Position numbers and translations under genes: made by a program | Notes under the pieces: model-generated | What the model saw: the letters and a program-made list of their open reading frames with translations, nothing else | Databases searched by the model: none | What the model was told of the DNA's origin: nothing | In this document: piece by piece, positions 8,481 to 17,832 of the stretch | Numbering within the stretch: the first letter of the stretch is position 1 | Layout of the letters: the number at the start of each line of letters is the position of its first letter | DNA from: an uncultured Planctomycetaceae bacterium | Lineage (GTDB): Bacteria > Planctomycetota > Planctomycetia > Planctomycetales > Planctomycetaceae | Assembly (NCBI GenBank): GCA_943787265.1 | Contig: CALSLT010000007.1 | Location: forward strand, 248,001-312,000 | DNA length: 64,000 nt | Reading direction: 5' to 3'

Positions 8481-10496
8481 ATGACTGACGATCAGCCAAC
8501 CTCGAACGAACCTGCTTATCTGGTTCTTTGTACGGAATCTGGATGGCGCGACGTCTATCGTCTAATGCCCGGTCTGTGTCTGACAATCGGCCGTGAGTCT
8601 ACCAACCGAATTGTTGTCCAGGACGATCGTTGCAGCAGGCGTCACGCTGAAGTTTTCTTTGCGACTGACGGCTGGGTTGTGCGCGATCTCGGCAGCAGCA
8701 ACGGAACGCTGGTCAATAATAATGAGATCACCGGCCAGACGACGCTCGAAGAAGGCCATGCAATTCTGATCGGCTCTGCTGAGTTGATCTTCACACACGA
8801 CATTACACAGAACCTCGATGCGCATCCGACGTCGCTCGAAAGCGATACCCGGGTCAAGCCGCTGGACCTTGATCAGACAAATACCGATCTATCGAACGAA
8901 GCGACAACGGATGAGCCAGAAATTTTAGAACGGCGACAACGCTCCAGATACTTCGAAAAGGATGCTGGAGATGCGGCTGTTGCGAAGGAGTTCGCCAGTC
9001 TTTATCGCCTGGGGTCTACACTGCTGGCTGCCGGAAGCATTCGTGATTTGGCTCAGACCGCCATTGATGGATTGATGGAAGTCCTGACGGCTGATCTGGG
9101 AGCAGTATTACTACTGTCAGAACCGACGGCCGAAGATGCCAACGTAGATGAGCTGCGACTGGTCGCGTTTCGCGCTCCGGACGACACGCCTTACCACCGA
9201 GTGTCTGATCGTCTGTCGCGAGTTGCTCTTACCGGCGGCGATGGAACTCTCGCCCTGAATGTGAGCGGTGATTCATCCGCAGGAACATTTCAGACGCTTG
9301 AAAAGATGAATGCAGAGAGTGTGATCTGCGCGCCGATCCGCGACGGCAAGTCGATCTACGGTTTGATTCACCTCTACTCGCTGACTCCGGACCACGCGCT
9401 GGACGCCGATTCTCTGGAATTCACCTTGGCCGTCGCTGAGCACATGTCTGGGATTCTGGCCAAGCTGACCGAGCAGGAGCATCTTGCAGAAGGTCTTGCT
9501 CGTGCAAAAGGTGAAGCACAGCAACTGCGACAAATGCTTGCCGTCGAGAGTGATCTCATTGGCAAAAGTGAGTCGATGCGAGTCTTGAAGGATCAGATTG
9601 CTCGCTTTGCCGCCAAAGAATCAACGGCGCTGATTCGCGGTGAAAGCGGCGTCGGCAAAGAACTGGTCGCTCGAGCGATTCACTTCAACAGTCCACGGCG
9701 AGAACGCCCTTTCGTTTGTTTGAACTGTGCCGCGTTGACTGAAACGTTGCTCGAAAGTGAACTGTTTGGGCACGAGAAAGGCGCCTTCACCGGCGCGACT
9801 GATCGAAAGCCGGGGAAGTTTGAGCAGGCCAACGGCGGAACCATCTTTCTCGACGAAGTCGGCGAGATGAGCCCCCAAATCCAAGCCAAGTTTCTGCGCG
9901 TGCTGGAAGGACATTCCTTCGAGCGAGTTGGTGGCCACACAACAGTATCAGTCGATGTGCGGGTTGTAGCCGCGACAAACCGCGACCTTGAACAGGCTGT
10001 CCGCGAAAATGAGTTCCGAAAGGACTTGTTCTTCAGGCTCAACATTCTCGATATTGAGGTTCCCCCACTTCGGGATCGCCGAGACGATGTCGACGATTTA
10101 GTCGATCATTTTCTTCAGTTGACGGCTCGACAACACGGAAGCAAACCGAAGGTCGTTCAGCCCGACGCGCTCGAAGTGCTGGTTCAGTACGACTGGCCTG
10201 GAAATGTTCGAGAGCTTCGGAATACTGTCGAACGAGCTGTTGCGATTTCTCATGGCAATGAAGTCACGCGTGACGATATCCGGTTTTCGCACTTGGAAGA
10301 CGGAACTCCGTCACCGGTTGTGGAAGACGTCTATAAGCCTCTTTCACTGAAAGAGATCGAACGCCGTCACATCGAAGCGACTTTGAATTTCACGCGTTGG
10401 GTGAAGCGAGAAACAGCAAGAATCCTGGGAATCGAGCGTTCAACACTCGATCGTAAGCTGAAGTCTTACGGGCTGGAGAAGCCACAGGATTCTTGA
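8481..10496 (+). CDS. Sigma54-dependent transcriptional activator with FHA and GAF domains
   Basis: A 671-residue cytoplasmic regulator. Residues about 15-95 form an FHA phosphothreonine-binding domain (GR at 37-38, SRRH 52-55, GSSNG 71-75). Residues about 165-335 form a GAF sensory domain. Residues about 360-600 form a sigma54-interacting AAA+ domain with Walker A GESGVGKE (387-394) and the sigma54-contact loop GAFTGA (434-439), followed by Walker [11 protein letters not shown] Fis-type helix-turn-helix closes the protein ([19 protein letters not shown]). FHA plus GAF in place of a receiver suggests control by a Ser/Thr kinase and a small ligand rather than by a histidine kinase. A sigma54-like promoter precedes the neighbouring csrA, a possible target. 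Confidence 0.95.
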   Translation: MTDDQPTSNEPAYLVLCTESGWRDVYRLMPGLCLTIGRESTNRIVVQDDRCSRRHAEVFFATDGWVVRDLGSSNGTLVNNNEITGQTTLEEGHAILIGSAELIFTHDITQNLDAHPTSLESDTRVKPLDLDQTNTDLSNEATTDEPEILERRQRSRYFEKDAGDAAVAKEFASLYRLGSTLLAAGSIRDLAQTAIDGLMEVLTADLGAVLLLSEPTAEDANVDELRLVAFRAPDDTPYHRVSDRLSRVALTGGDGTLALNVSGDSSAGTFQTLEKMNAESVICAPIRDGKSIYGLIHLYSLTPDHALDADSLEFTLAVAEHMSGILAKLTEQEHLAEGLARAKGEAQQLRQMLAVESDLIGKSESMRVLKDQIARFAAKESTALIRGESGVGKELVARAIHFNSPRRERPFVCLNCAALTETLLESELFGHEKGAFTGATDRKPGKFEQANGGTIFLDEVGEMSPQIQAKFLRVLEGHSFERVGGHTTVSVDVRVVAATNRDLEQAVRENEFRKDLFFRLNILDIEVPPLRDRRDDVDDLVDHFLQLTARQHGSKPKVVQPDALEVLVQYDWPGNVRELRNTVERAVAISHGNEVTRDDIRFSHLEDGTPSPVVEDVYKPLSLKEIERRHIEATLNFTRWVKRETARILGIERSTLDRKLKSYGLEKPQDS

Positions 10497-10615
10497 TCCT
10501 CGTGCTCATTTGGCTGATCGCCCCGTCTCAACTGGTTCCGCCCGGAAACGTCCACTAGACTCGCCGCCCATCACTCGAATGCAAATTTTTGTCGACAAGC
10601 AGTCTGAGTTGGAGA

Positions 10616-11785
10616 ATGGAAGTGGACGGTTCAGAACTGACGATTGAGCGGAACTCAACCCGCAGCGTGAAAATTGGGTCAGTGACGATCGGCGATGGAA
10701 ATCCCATCGCCGTGCAAAGCATGACCGCAACGCACACGCAGGACGTCGATGCGACCGTCGGTCAGATCAACGCACTCGTCGAGGCCGGTGCCGATGTTGT
10801 GAGAGTCGCCGTCGACAGCCGAAAAGATGCCGATGCGCTGGCCGAAATTCGCAAGCAAACCACGGCAAATCTTTCTGTGGACCTGCAGGAGAATTACCGA
10901 CTCGCCGAAAACGTCGCTCCGCACGTCGACAAAATTCGATACAACCCAGGGCATCTTTACCATCACGAGCGAGAGAAGCCGTGGCAGGACAAAGTTCGGT
11001 TTATCGCCGACATCGCCTCGTCGAATGATTGTGCGATCCGTGTTGGTGTGAATTGTGGCTCTGTCGATCCTGAAAAAGTGGACCGATACTCAGAGGACGA
11101 CTCTATTTCGCCAATGCTGGAAAGTGCCCTGGAACACTGTGAGTTTCTGGACTCACTCGACTTCACACGGTACTGCGTGTCGCTGAAGGATTCTGATCCT
11201 CAAAACGTGATCGAAGTAAACCGCCGCTTCGCAGAGCAGCGAGCCGATGTGCCATTGCATTTGGGCGTGACGGAAGCAGGCATGCCGCCAGATGGAATCA
11301 TCAAGACCCGAATCGCCTTCGAGCAGCTTATCGGTCGAGGAATTGGAGACACGATTCGTGTCTCGCTAACGGTTCCAAACAATCGAAAGGGCGAGGAAAT
11401 CGCAGCGGGGCGATCGATCATTGCTGACATCGCCGCGGGCCGAGTGCGCACCGTAGTCGATTACGGACTGCCAACGCTGAACATCATCAGTTGCCCAAGT
11501 TGTTCGCGCGTTGAAAATGAAGCCTTCATCGAACTTGCTCAGGACGTCAAAGAAATGACTGAGTATGCTCGTGAGCACGCGCTAACAATCGCTGTGATGG
11601 GCTGTCGCGTGAATGGTCCGGGCGAGACGGACGATGCTGATCTCGGCCTCTGGTGCGCTCCAAACTTCGTCAACCTGAAACGAGGGCCTGAAGAAATCGG
11701 CGCGTTTCCGTACGACGAAATTCTTCCACGTCTCCGTCAGGAACTCGATGCACTGATTGCGCAGAAATCCTGCCAAACATCATAG
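10616..11785 (+). CDS. ispG: 4-hydroxy-3-methylbut-2-en-1-yl diphosphate synthase (IspG/GcpE), MEP pathway
   Basis: A 389-residue enzyme that reductively converts MEcPP to HMBPP with a [4Fe-4S] cluster in the MEP isoprenoid pathway. The TIM barrel begins with the typical [20 protein letters not shown]. The cluster ligands are visible: C293 and C296 in SCPSCSR, C330 and E337 in GCRVNGPGE, with the 7-residue C-to-E spacing seen in bacterial enzymes. Length and layout match the two-domain bacterial form without the plant-type insert. The ATG at 10616 is chosen by fit to the family. An in-frame TTG lies 27 bases upstream, and neither start has a well-spaced ribosome site. It is followed by a spacer holding a terminator. 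Confidence 0.95.
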   Translation: MEVDGSELTIERNSTRSVKIGSVTIGDGNPIAVQSMTATHTQDVDATVGQINALVEAGADVVRVAVDSRKDADALAEIRKQTTANLSVDLQENYRLAENVAPHVDKIRYNPGHLYHHEREKPWQDKVRFIADIASSNDCAIRVGVNCGSVDPEKVDRYSEDDSISPMLESALEHCEFLDSLDFTRYCVSLKDSDPQNVIEVNRRFAEQRADVPLHLGVTEAGMPPDGIIKTRIAFEQLIGRGIGDTIRVSLTVPNNRKGEEIAAGRSIIADIAAGRVRTVVDYGLPTLNIISCPSCSRVENEAFIELAQDVKEMTEYAREHALTIAVMGCRVNGPGETDDADLGLWCAPNFVNLKRGPEEIGAFPYDEILPRLRQELDALIAQKSCQTS

Positions 11786-11863
11786 ATAGCAAGCGATGGA
11801 TGGGGCCGTTTGAACAGACGGGTCTTCTTGTGGCACTTGCTCACAAGTAAGTGTGAATTGAAA

Positions 11864-11894
11864 AAGGGCAGGAGTCCTACGGTCTCCTGCCCTT
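11864..11894 (-). terminator. Rho-independent terminator of the LRR lipoprotein gene
   Basis: A perfect 11-bp stem pairs 11864-11874 (AAGGGCAGGAG) with 11884-11894 around a 9-nt loop. On the minus strand it is followed by U residues (the plus-strand A-run 11861-11865). It sits 34 bp after the stop of the minus-strand LRR gene and may also stop ispG readthrough. Confidence 0.8.
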
Positions 11895-11927
11895 GTCGCA
11901 ATTGATCACTGTGATGCAACGTTACTC

Positions 11928-13169
11928 TTAGAACGTTCCACCCGATGTCCTAATCGTGCATTCCGGCAGTTTCTGCTTAAGTGCCTGGCCGCCAGCAGCA
12001 CCACAGGATGTACTGCTAACGTCAAGTAATTTAAGTGTCTTCACTCCAATCAGTGCAGCAAGGCCATTGTCTGTAATACCCTTGTTGTGGTGAAGTTGGA
12101 GTTCTTCCAGTGACTTGTGACCCTTAAAGAATACGTCGACACCGGGATCACCAATTCCGTTCTTTCCGGCATTTAGAGTTTTGAGATTTGGGAACGTTTT
12201 GAACACATTGCAGTCCTTATGTTGAATGAGCCCCGTGGCGTAGACATTAAGATGCTCAAGCGATTTCATACCTCTGATAGCTTTAAAGCCTTCGCGGCCA
12301 AACGCCGTTTCGCCAACGGAAAAATCCTTAATGTCGGATTTTCCGAATCCTTTGAAGCCTTCACCGGTGACGCGACAGAATGAGACGTTCAACTTTTCGA
12401 GTGTCGCAATTTTGAGAAGTAGTGGGAGTGATGCATTCGTAATTCTCGATTTAGATAGATCAAGACTACGGATTGGAAGAGTCGCAAGAGCTGCCGTCAC
12501 CTGGTCGTCAGCACCAGTTCCAGAGAGCGATAGCTCGATCAGTTCTGGCATGGAGCCAAGACCGGTCGCGGAACCGCCTGTGACCTGGGTACCGGAAAGG
12601 TCCAGCGACTGAAGATGAGGAATCCGTGAAAGTTCGCTGACGACGCGATCATTGGCATCTGAGTTAGCAAAATTGATCGTCTTAAGTGACTGCGATTTTC
12701 CGATTGCAACAAGCGAATCTGATCCTACTCTAGAATTGCTAATGTTGAGTGACTCGAGATTTGGCAATGTACTGAGTGCACCTAGACCATTCGCAGAAAC
12801 CTTTGCGCCGCTCATGTTGATTTCGGTGATGGTTGCTGCTGCTTCAGGTGAGCCAGCCAGTTGAGCAAGAACGCCATCAGTAATCTCATGCGGTTGCAGT
12901 GACCTGAATTGCTCAACGATCTGTTCAGGACTTGGACCTGCTGGAACGACCGGCTCGGGAATGGCGATCGTTTGTGGCGGAGTGGTGGCGGGAGCTGTTT
13001 CAGTGACCGTAGGCTCTTCGCCATTGACGAGGCTCTTTCCGTCTTCAACTAAGCCTTCAACTTTGTCGCAGCCTGCGACCGTAAAGCCGACAATCGCGAA
13101 AGTCGCGATCAAAACTCGTGTCACAGCCGGATCAATGCGTGACTGCCGTGGCTTGCTCTTGTAGCGCAT
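11928..13169 (-). CDS. Leucine-rich-repeat lipoprotein
   Basis: A 413-residue exported lipoprotein. The ATG at 13169 is preferred over frame extensions because it has GGAGA 8-12 bases upstream and begins a signal peptide with lipobox VAGC (IATFAIVGFTVAGCDK). A Pro/Thr-rich linker (about 60-95) leads into at least ten leucine-rich repeats of about 24 residues (pattern LxxLDLSGTxVT..), reaching the C terminus. Planctomycetes carry many such proteins; they are presumed to mediate protein contacts at the envelope, but no partner is known. The gene stands alone on the minus strand and ends at a strong terminator. Confidence 0.85.
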   Translation of the reverse strand: MRYKSKPRQSRIDPAVTRVLIATFAIVGFTVAGCDKVEGLVEDGKSLVNGEEPTVTETAPATTPPQTIAIPEPVVPAGPSPEQIVEQFRSLQPHEITDGVLAQLAGSPEAAATITEINMSGAKVSANGLGALSTLPNLESLNISNSRVGSDSLVAIGKSQSLKTINFANSDANDRVVSELSRIPHLQSLDLSGTQVTGGSATGLGSMPELIELSLSGTGADDQVTAALATLPIRSLDLSKSRITNASLPLLLKIATLEKLNVSFCRVTGEGFKGFGKSDIKDFSVGETAFGREGFKAIRGMKSLEHLNVYATGLIQHKDCNVFKTFPNLKTLNAGKNGIGDPGVDVFFKGHKSLEELQLHHNKGITDNGLAALIGVKTLKLLDVSSTSCGAAGGQALKQKLPECTIRTSGGTF

Positions 13170-13683
13170 TTTGAAATCTCCGAATAAATAAGGAAAAGAA
13201 CGACGGTATCCGTCAAGTGTCAAATGCCTCACCAAAATAGACGAGGAAGCAAGCCCGCTTCTCCTGCATTTTGTACAGCCTGTTCCCATACGGCAACCCG
13301 GTACACACTTCAAAGTGAACTTCACGGCAACGGCAAGTCGCGAGGTCTTGGGCTCACCAACACAGGTGAGTCGAGGAATTCACAGTCGATATTTGCCGAA
13401 CTTACTGGCCAAGGCCCGGCAACTTTGCGCAATCGTTAAAGCCTCACACATCTTTGCAGATGGAGTTGCAGTTGGCTTTGGCGGAATCGGTTTTCCCGTC
13501 ATGACCGCGTCAAAAAGCAGCCGATAATCACTCGGGTAGTTGTCGGTCCGCCGCTCCGTTCAACATGTCTCTGGACTCGCCCGCGAGACTGAATGGGACG
13601 AACGAGCACAAACAACAGCTGACTAGGAATGCGATACGGACGATGGATTCGCTACGGCGGTCGAGTCACCGATTGGGGGAGAA
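13170..13683. other. Divergent intergenic region
   Basis: This 514-bp region separates the minus-strand LRR gene from the plus-strand gene at 13684 and should hold both promoters. Short open frames on both strands lack ribosome sites and similarity to anything I know. No repeat or RNA gene is evident. Confidence 0.5.
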
Positions 13684-14418
13684 ATGGTTAATCGAACTAC
13701 GGCGCAGAAGCTCCTTATTCTGTTCCTTCTGGCGAGTCCAACGGCTGCATTTGCGGAACCAATGATCCCGTGGCCGTGGCTTGAAACAAGCCGTTACTAC
13801 GCGTGGAAACAGGAGCGGAATGACGTCCGAGCTGACTGGTACGCTCGCCGCGCGCTCGATCCGGTGGGGTCCCGACAGCGGTATGCAAAAGGCAAGATGT
13901 GGCCTCCATATCCGCGGCCGGAAGGCCTGTCGATGATTCCTTCACACCGCTTTCATACGTCTCACTACTGGCCACACCCGTACGTTTGCCAGGACCGAGC
14001 ATCAGTTCGAGAATTCGTTGCGACTCAAGAAGATGCTGGCTGGGTGAATCAAACGACGCTCTACGAATACCACTTCGATAAAGATACTCAGTTGCTGAAC
14101 CGTTCCGGGACGCTTCATCTGAAGTGGATCCTGCGAGCTGCTCCTGCCAAACGCCGGATTCTGTACGTCCAGACGGCCGATGCGAGTCAGGCGACAGAGC
14201 TACGCATGACGAGCGTTCGGGGGATCACTGAGGAACTAGTTGGCCTTGAGAATCTGCCGCCGGTCATTCCACGCGTGACAGCACCGATTGGTCGCAGTGC
14301 TTTGGAGATTGACGGCATTCAGCGAAGCGACATGAGTTCTCAACCGATACCGCGCATCAGTCCTGCGTTAGGAGGCGGTGGTACTGGCGGCGGTGGCGGT
14401 GGTGGGGCAACGCCATAA
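13684..14418 (+). CDS. Secreted hypothetical protein, aromatic-rich with Gly-rich tail
   Basis: A 244-residue exported protein I do not recognise. A GGGGGAGAA motif lies directly before the ATG. The signal peptide has the core LLILFLLASPTAAFA. The mature part is rich in Trp, Tyr, His and Pro (for example PYPRPEGLSMIPSHRFHTS), followed by a beta-rich segment with LHLKWILRAAPAKRRILYVQ. It ends in a Gly-rich tail with runs GGGGTGGGGGGG. It is the first of three plus-strand genes with an AAA+ ATPase and a TPR lipoprotein, suggesting a shared envelope process. An outer-surface or assembly role is only a guess. Confidence 0.7.
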   Translation: MVNRTTAQKLLILFLLASPTAAFAEPMIPWPWLETSRYYAWKQERNDVRADWYARRALDPVGSRQRYAKGKMWPPYPRPEGLSMIPSHRFHTSHYWPHPYVCQDRASVREFVATQEDAGWVNQTTLYEYHFDKDTQLLNRSGTLHLKWILRAAPAKRRILYVQTADASQATELRMTSVRGITEELVGLENLPPVIPRVTAPIGRSALEIDGIQRSDMSSQPIPRISPALGGGGTGGGGGGGATP

Positions 14419-14469
14419 GCAGCAATCGGCTTGGAAATTCGGCTGAATGAAGCAGCTTCGGTCTTAACA

Positions 14470-16359
14470 ATGCGTTCGTCAAGTCATCATCACAGCGGGC
14501 CACGCAACAGGCGCGTAGGGAGTCGTGCCGTGATCGGCAGCAACCAGGATCATCCAAAGGGCGGAATCCCATCATCAGGTGGGCATCCCACACCGGCTTC
14601 AGCCGCCGGGTCTCACGTGCCTCCACCCTTGCCGGCTGAAGCCCAGGCATCGGCGAACTCACCAGCCACCGGCACCGAAGAATCAAGTGCAGATGGCTCA
14701 GCAAGTTCCTTCTTCGCGGGACTTTCCGGGCAGAACGGGAGCGATGCATTTACGGGCACTGCGAATTCAGCCACAGCAACGCAGCCCCAATCTCCAGCGA
14801 CGACTTCGCCTTTCGGTACGACTCCGATTGCACCCGGAAACTCACCGCAGACAGGCAACGGCGTTGGCCTCGGAGCAAATCCCGGCAACGGTGCCGCGGC
14901 ACAAAATGCATCAACTACCGGCCCACCGACCCGCGGATTCTCACAACAGGCCGAGCTTTACGCTGAGCTGTTTGGTGTCGCCCCTGCGCCGCGGCAATCA
15001 CGAGCGGCCGAGCAGCGGCAGAAGATGTTGCAGCAGGTTCAGGCGCCGCCGCCGCCGAGCCCGCGTACACTTCGGGAAAGCGGGCTCAGCGTTAATCAGG
15101 TCTGTGATCTGATCCTGAAGCAGCTCTATCTTCAAGGAACGTTGCTCGGTGTCGAACTGGCGCGAAACGCTCGCTTGCCATTTAACGTGATCGATGAATG
15201 TCTGCGGTTCCTGAAGGATGATCGCTGCATCGAAGTCACTTCCGGAGACGTCATTGGTCGAGTTTCTTACCGCTTCAATCTGACAGAAATCGGCAGGACT
15301 CGCGCAAAGGAAGCCTTTGATTATTGCCGCTACGTCGGGCCGGCACCGGTTCCTTTGGAAAAGTACGTCGAGCAGTGTCGACGGCAAGCCGTCAGCGGCA
15401 TTAACTGCACTTCGGAACCGCTGCTTGAAGCGTTCGAGTCGCTGATCATCGAGCCACATTTGCTGGCAGAACTCGGCCCCGCGGTGTGCAGCGGCAAGTC
15501 GATTTTTCTGTACGGTCCTCCGGGAAATGGTAAGTCTCAGATTGCCAAGGGTCTCGGAAAATTTCTCAACCTGCACGGCGGTGAAATCTACGTTCCGTAC
15601 GCAATCCAGAGCGAAAACAGCATCGTCACGATTTTCGATCCGAGCCTGCATCACACGACGGATGACGAAGAAGTGTCGGCATTGCTCGGGGACACAAAAA
15701 GCGCGCAGACTCATCACGACATCAATCATCTGCTGCACGAAAACCATCCGGACATGAGATGGCGTCGTGTCCGCCGACCGGTTGTCGTGACGGGCGGCGA
15801 ACTGACGCTCGACATGCTCGACCTCCGCTTTAACCAGGCCAGCAACTTTTACGTCGCGCCTCTTCAGGTCAAAGCGAACGGCGGCGTCTTCATGATCGAC
15901 GACTTTGGACGTCAGATCGCCAAGCCACGAGACCTGCTCAACCGGTGGATTCTTCCGCTGGAAGAACGCATTGACTATGTCACGCTCGCGACGGGTAAGA
16001 AGTTCCCAGTGCCGTTTGAACAGCTCATCATCTTCTCAACAAACCTCGATCCAGCCGACCTGGTCGACGACGCGTTTCTGCGGCGAATCCGGCACAAGAT
16101 CAAGATCGGGACGCCGGCTCGGGATCTCTATACCGAAATCTTTAGCCTTTGTTGCGATCAACGGCAAATTGCCTTCGAACCGCGAGCTGTCGAGTACCTT
16201 TACAGCAAATATTACGATCACGGACAACTGCCAAGATCGAGCGATCCCAGGGATTTGCTGGAGATCATTCAGTCGATCTGTCGATTCAGGAACCAGCGTC
16301 TTGTTTTGACTCAAGAGCTGGTGGACGAAGCGGCTCAGCGATTCTTCGCGAAAGTTTGA
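14470..16359 (+). CDS. AAA+ ATPase with Pro/Gly-rich N-terminal region and winged-helix-like domain
   Basis: A 629-residue cytoplasmic ATPase if started at the ATG at 14470; an in-frame TTG at 14431 would add 13 residues. No clear ribosome site decides between them. Residues about 1-170 are low complexity (Ser, Pro, Gly, Ala). Residues about 195-280 look like a helical or winged-helix module (VNQVCDLILKQLYLQGTLLG). The AAA domain follows with Walker A GPPGNGKS (349-356), Walker B VFMIDD (473-478) and a sensor-1-like IIFSTN. The combination is not that of MoxR, Clp or NtrC families. It lies between a secreted protein and a TPR lipoprotein. Function unknown; assembly or remodelling of an envelope system is a possible role. 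Confidence 0.8.
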   Translation: MRSSSHHHSGPRNRRVGSRAVIGSNQDHPKGGIPSSGGHPTPASAAGSHVPPPLPAEAQASANSPATGTEESSADGSASSFFAGLSGQNGSDAFTGTANSATATQPQSPATTSPFGTTPIAPGNSPQTGNGVGLGANPGNGAAAQNASTTGPPTRGFSQQAELYAELFGVAPAPRQSRAAEQRQKMLQQVQAPPPPSPRTLRESGLSVNQVCDLILKQLYLQGTLLGVELARNARLPFNVIDECLRFLKDDRCIEVTSGDVIGRVSYRFNLTEIGRTRAKEAFDYCRYVGPAPVPLEKYVEQCRRQAVSGINCTSEPLLEAFESLIIEPHLLAELGPAVCSGKSIFLYGPPGNGKSQIAKGLGKFLNLHGGEIYVPYAIQSENSIVTIFDPSLHHTTDDEEVSALLGDTKSAQTHHDINHLLHENHPDMRWRRVRRPVVVTGGELTLDMLDLRFNQASNFYVAPLQVKANGGVFMIDDFGRQIAKPRDLLNRWILPLEERIDYVTLATGKKFPVPFEQLIIFSTNLDPADLVDDAFLRRIRHKIKIGTPARDLYTEIFSLCCDQRQIAFEPRAVEYLYSKYYDHGQLPRSSDPRDLLEIIQSICRFRNQRLVLTQELVDEAAQRFFAKV

Positions 16360-16477
16360 CCCCTCCGGCGTGCAGACAAGGCAGACGCGGTTCAAAAGCG
16401 TCAGCCGTCCTGCCCCGATTTGGCTGATCGTCGGGTCGCTCAATCATTACGTGGGGTACTGCACAAGGAGGTGCGGG

Positions 16478-17473
16478 ATGCCTGCGAAGAAACTCTTTCG
16501 CGCGGCGACAATTCTTTGCCTGTTTATCAGCATCGGCTGCCAGTCAACTGGAAACCGATCGTTCTGGCAAACATTCTCGAATGACCCGCAAGCCGATCTG
16601 AAAGATCCGGAGCGGCTTCACCTCGCCTACGCAAAGCTGAGCGAGCAAACCGGTGACTACGCGACCGCTCGCGAAAGTTATGAAACTGCGTTGCGTCAGA
16701 ACCAGCAAACCGAAGAAGCCATCCTGGGACTCGCGCGCCTCGATCTGCTCGCCGGGCGTCATGCTGAAGCCGAGCGCCGCTTCAAGGAAGCTGTCGAAGT
16801 CGCACCGACAAGCCCGCTGACCAATGAAGCACTGGGACAGTTTTATCTGACTCAGAATCGATATGCTGAAGCCGCAGCTCAACTGCAGCGAGGGTTGTCA
16901 GTCGCCCCTGACAACAAACGTCTACGGCACAAGCTGGGAATTGCATTGGCTCGCGGAGGCAACATCGTCGCCGCCGAACCTCAATTCGTGCAGGCTGTCG
17001 GCGACGCCGAAGCCGACTACAACATCGGTCTCATCCTTTACGAGCAGGGACACACCGCCGAAGCCGAACAACGCTTCCTGCAGGCTGTGCTCAAGAAGCC
17101 AACACTCGCCCCGGCGCAACACTGGCTCGACACCGTCCGCCAGGAACACGACGCCAAAGGATTGTTGGCGGCCGCTCCCGCTCGACAGGGTTCTGCACCT
17201 GTCGCCGCAGCTAGACCGCAAGCACCGACCCCGGCTGCCACTTTGCCCACTGCCGCACAAGTTCCAACTGCCGGCAATGCTCCACCATCGGCCCCCAGCA
17301 TTATTCCAACATCTGGATCGGCTGCCGCATCCACCGCCCCCACACGGCCATCGGGTCTGAACCCCGGTACGATGAACGCCACCCAGCTTGAGCAGTACGA
17401 AAACTCGCTCTCGCCCGCTGAACGAGCCCAGCTTCGAGCCCAACTGCAATCCGGAAATTTCAGTGGGCAGTAG
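16478..17473 (+). CDS. TPR-repeat lipoprotein (TadD-like)
   Basis: A 331-residue lipoprotein. The ATG at 16478 is fixed by a perfect AAGGAGGT 7 bases upstream. The signal peptide ends in a weak lipobox SIGC (FISIGCQSTG). Residues about 45-230 hold about five tetratricopeptide repeats, such as GDYATARESYETALRQN and GRHAEAERRFKEAVEVAP. The last 100 residues are Ala/Pro-rich and end in a helical segment (AERAQLRAQLQSG). The layout resembles TadD, the TPR lipoprotein of Flp/Tad pili, but no other tad gene is near. It is separated by 118 bp from the AAA+ ATPase gene. Confidence 0.82.
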   Translation: MPAKKLFRAATILCLFISIGCQSTGNRSFWQTFSNDPQADLKDPERLHLAYAKLSEQTGDYATARESYETALRQNQQTEEAILGLARLDLLAGRHAEAERRFKEAVEVAPTSPLTNEALGQFYLTQNRYAEAAAQLQRGLSVAPDNKRLRHKLGIALARGGNIVAAEPQFVQAVGDAEADYNIGLILYEQGHTAEAEQRFLQAVLKKPTLAPAQHWLDTVRQEHDAKGLLAAAPARQGSAPVAAARPQAPTPAATLPTAAQVPTAGNAPPSAPSIIPTSGSAAASTAPTRPSGLNPGTMNATQLEQYENSLSPAERAQLRAQLQSGNFSGQ

Positions 17474-17502
17474 TTATTGATGATGTTGGCTGATTATTCA
17501 CA

Positions 17503-17570
17503 ACCACGAAAGAAACCAAAAACACGAAATGCAAGATGACGTTTTTCGTGTTTTTTGAGTATTTCGTGGT
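17503..17570. repeat. Imperfect palindrome, CCACGAA/TTCGTGG family
   Basis: Arms 17503-17529 and about 17543-17570 form an imperfect inverted repeat: ACCACGAAA and AAAACACGAAA pair with TTTCGTGTTTT and TTTCGTGGT. A second member of the family is at 40460-40536. It lies 30 bp after the TPR gene and might also act as a terminator. Confidence 0.65.
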
Positions 17571-17590
17571 CCATGTCTTCCGATGCTTCT

Positions 17591-17611
17591 GTCAGGCAGA
17601 GCCTGACCTAC
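17591..17611. repeat. Short palindrome followed by CTACG
   Basis: GTCAGGC-AGA-GCCTGAC (17591-17607) is followed by CTACG. It resembles the other intergenic palindromes of this window that end in CCTAC. The rest of the spacer to 17832 shows no other feature. Confidence 0.5.
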
Positions 17612-17832
17612 GTTGCCGACCTTCGTGACAAGTCGGACCAGTCTGCACCAGCGAACCGAGCGATTGACGCCGACGATCATCGCTGCGGGATCCGGCTTGC
17701 TGACGTTACCGCGTGACCTAAACCAAAGGTGGTTGAGTCGAGCGGACGCTTCCAGCAGCTTCGTACCTGTCAAATCCGAACCGCTCGCACGGCCGTTTCA
17801 TTCCGCGCGAACCCGGTTACCGGAACTCCAGG

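Noticed and set aside
13224-13527. Short plus-strand open frames in the spacer before 13684
   Set aside because: No ribosome site, no signal or domain, and they overlap each other in different frames.
14998-15747. Minus-strand open frame of 249 codons
   Set aside because: Antisense to the AAA+ ATPase gene, whose Walker motifs confirm the plus strand.
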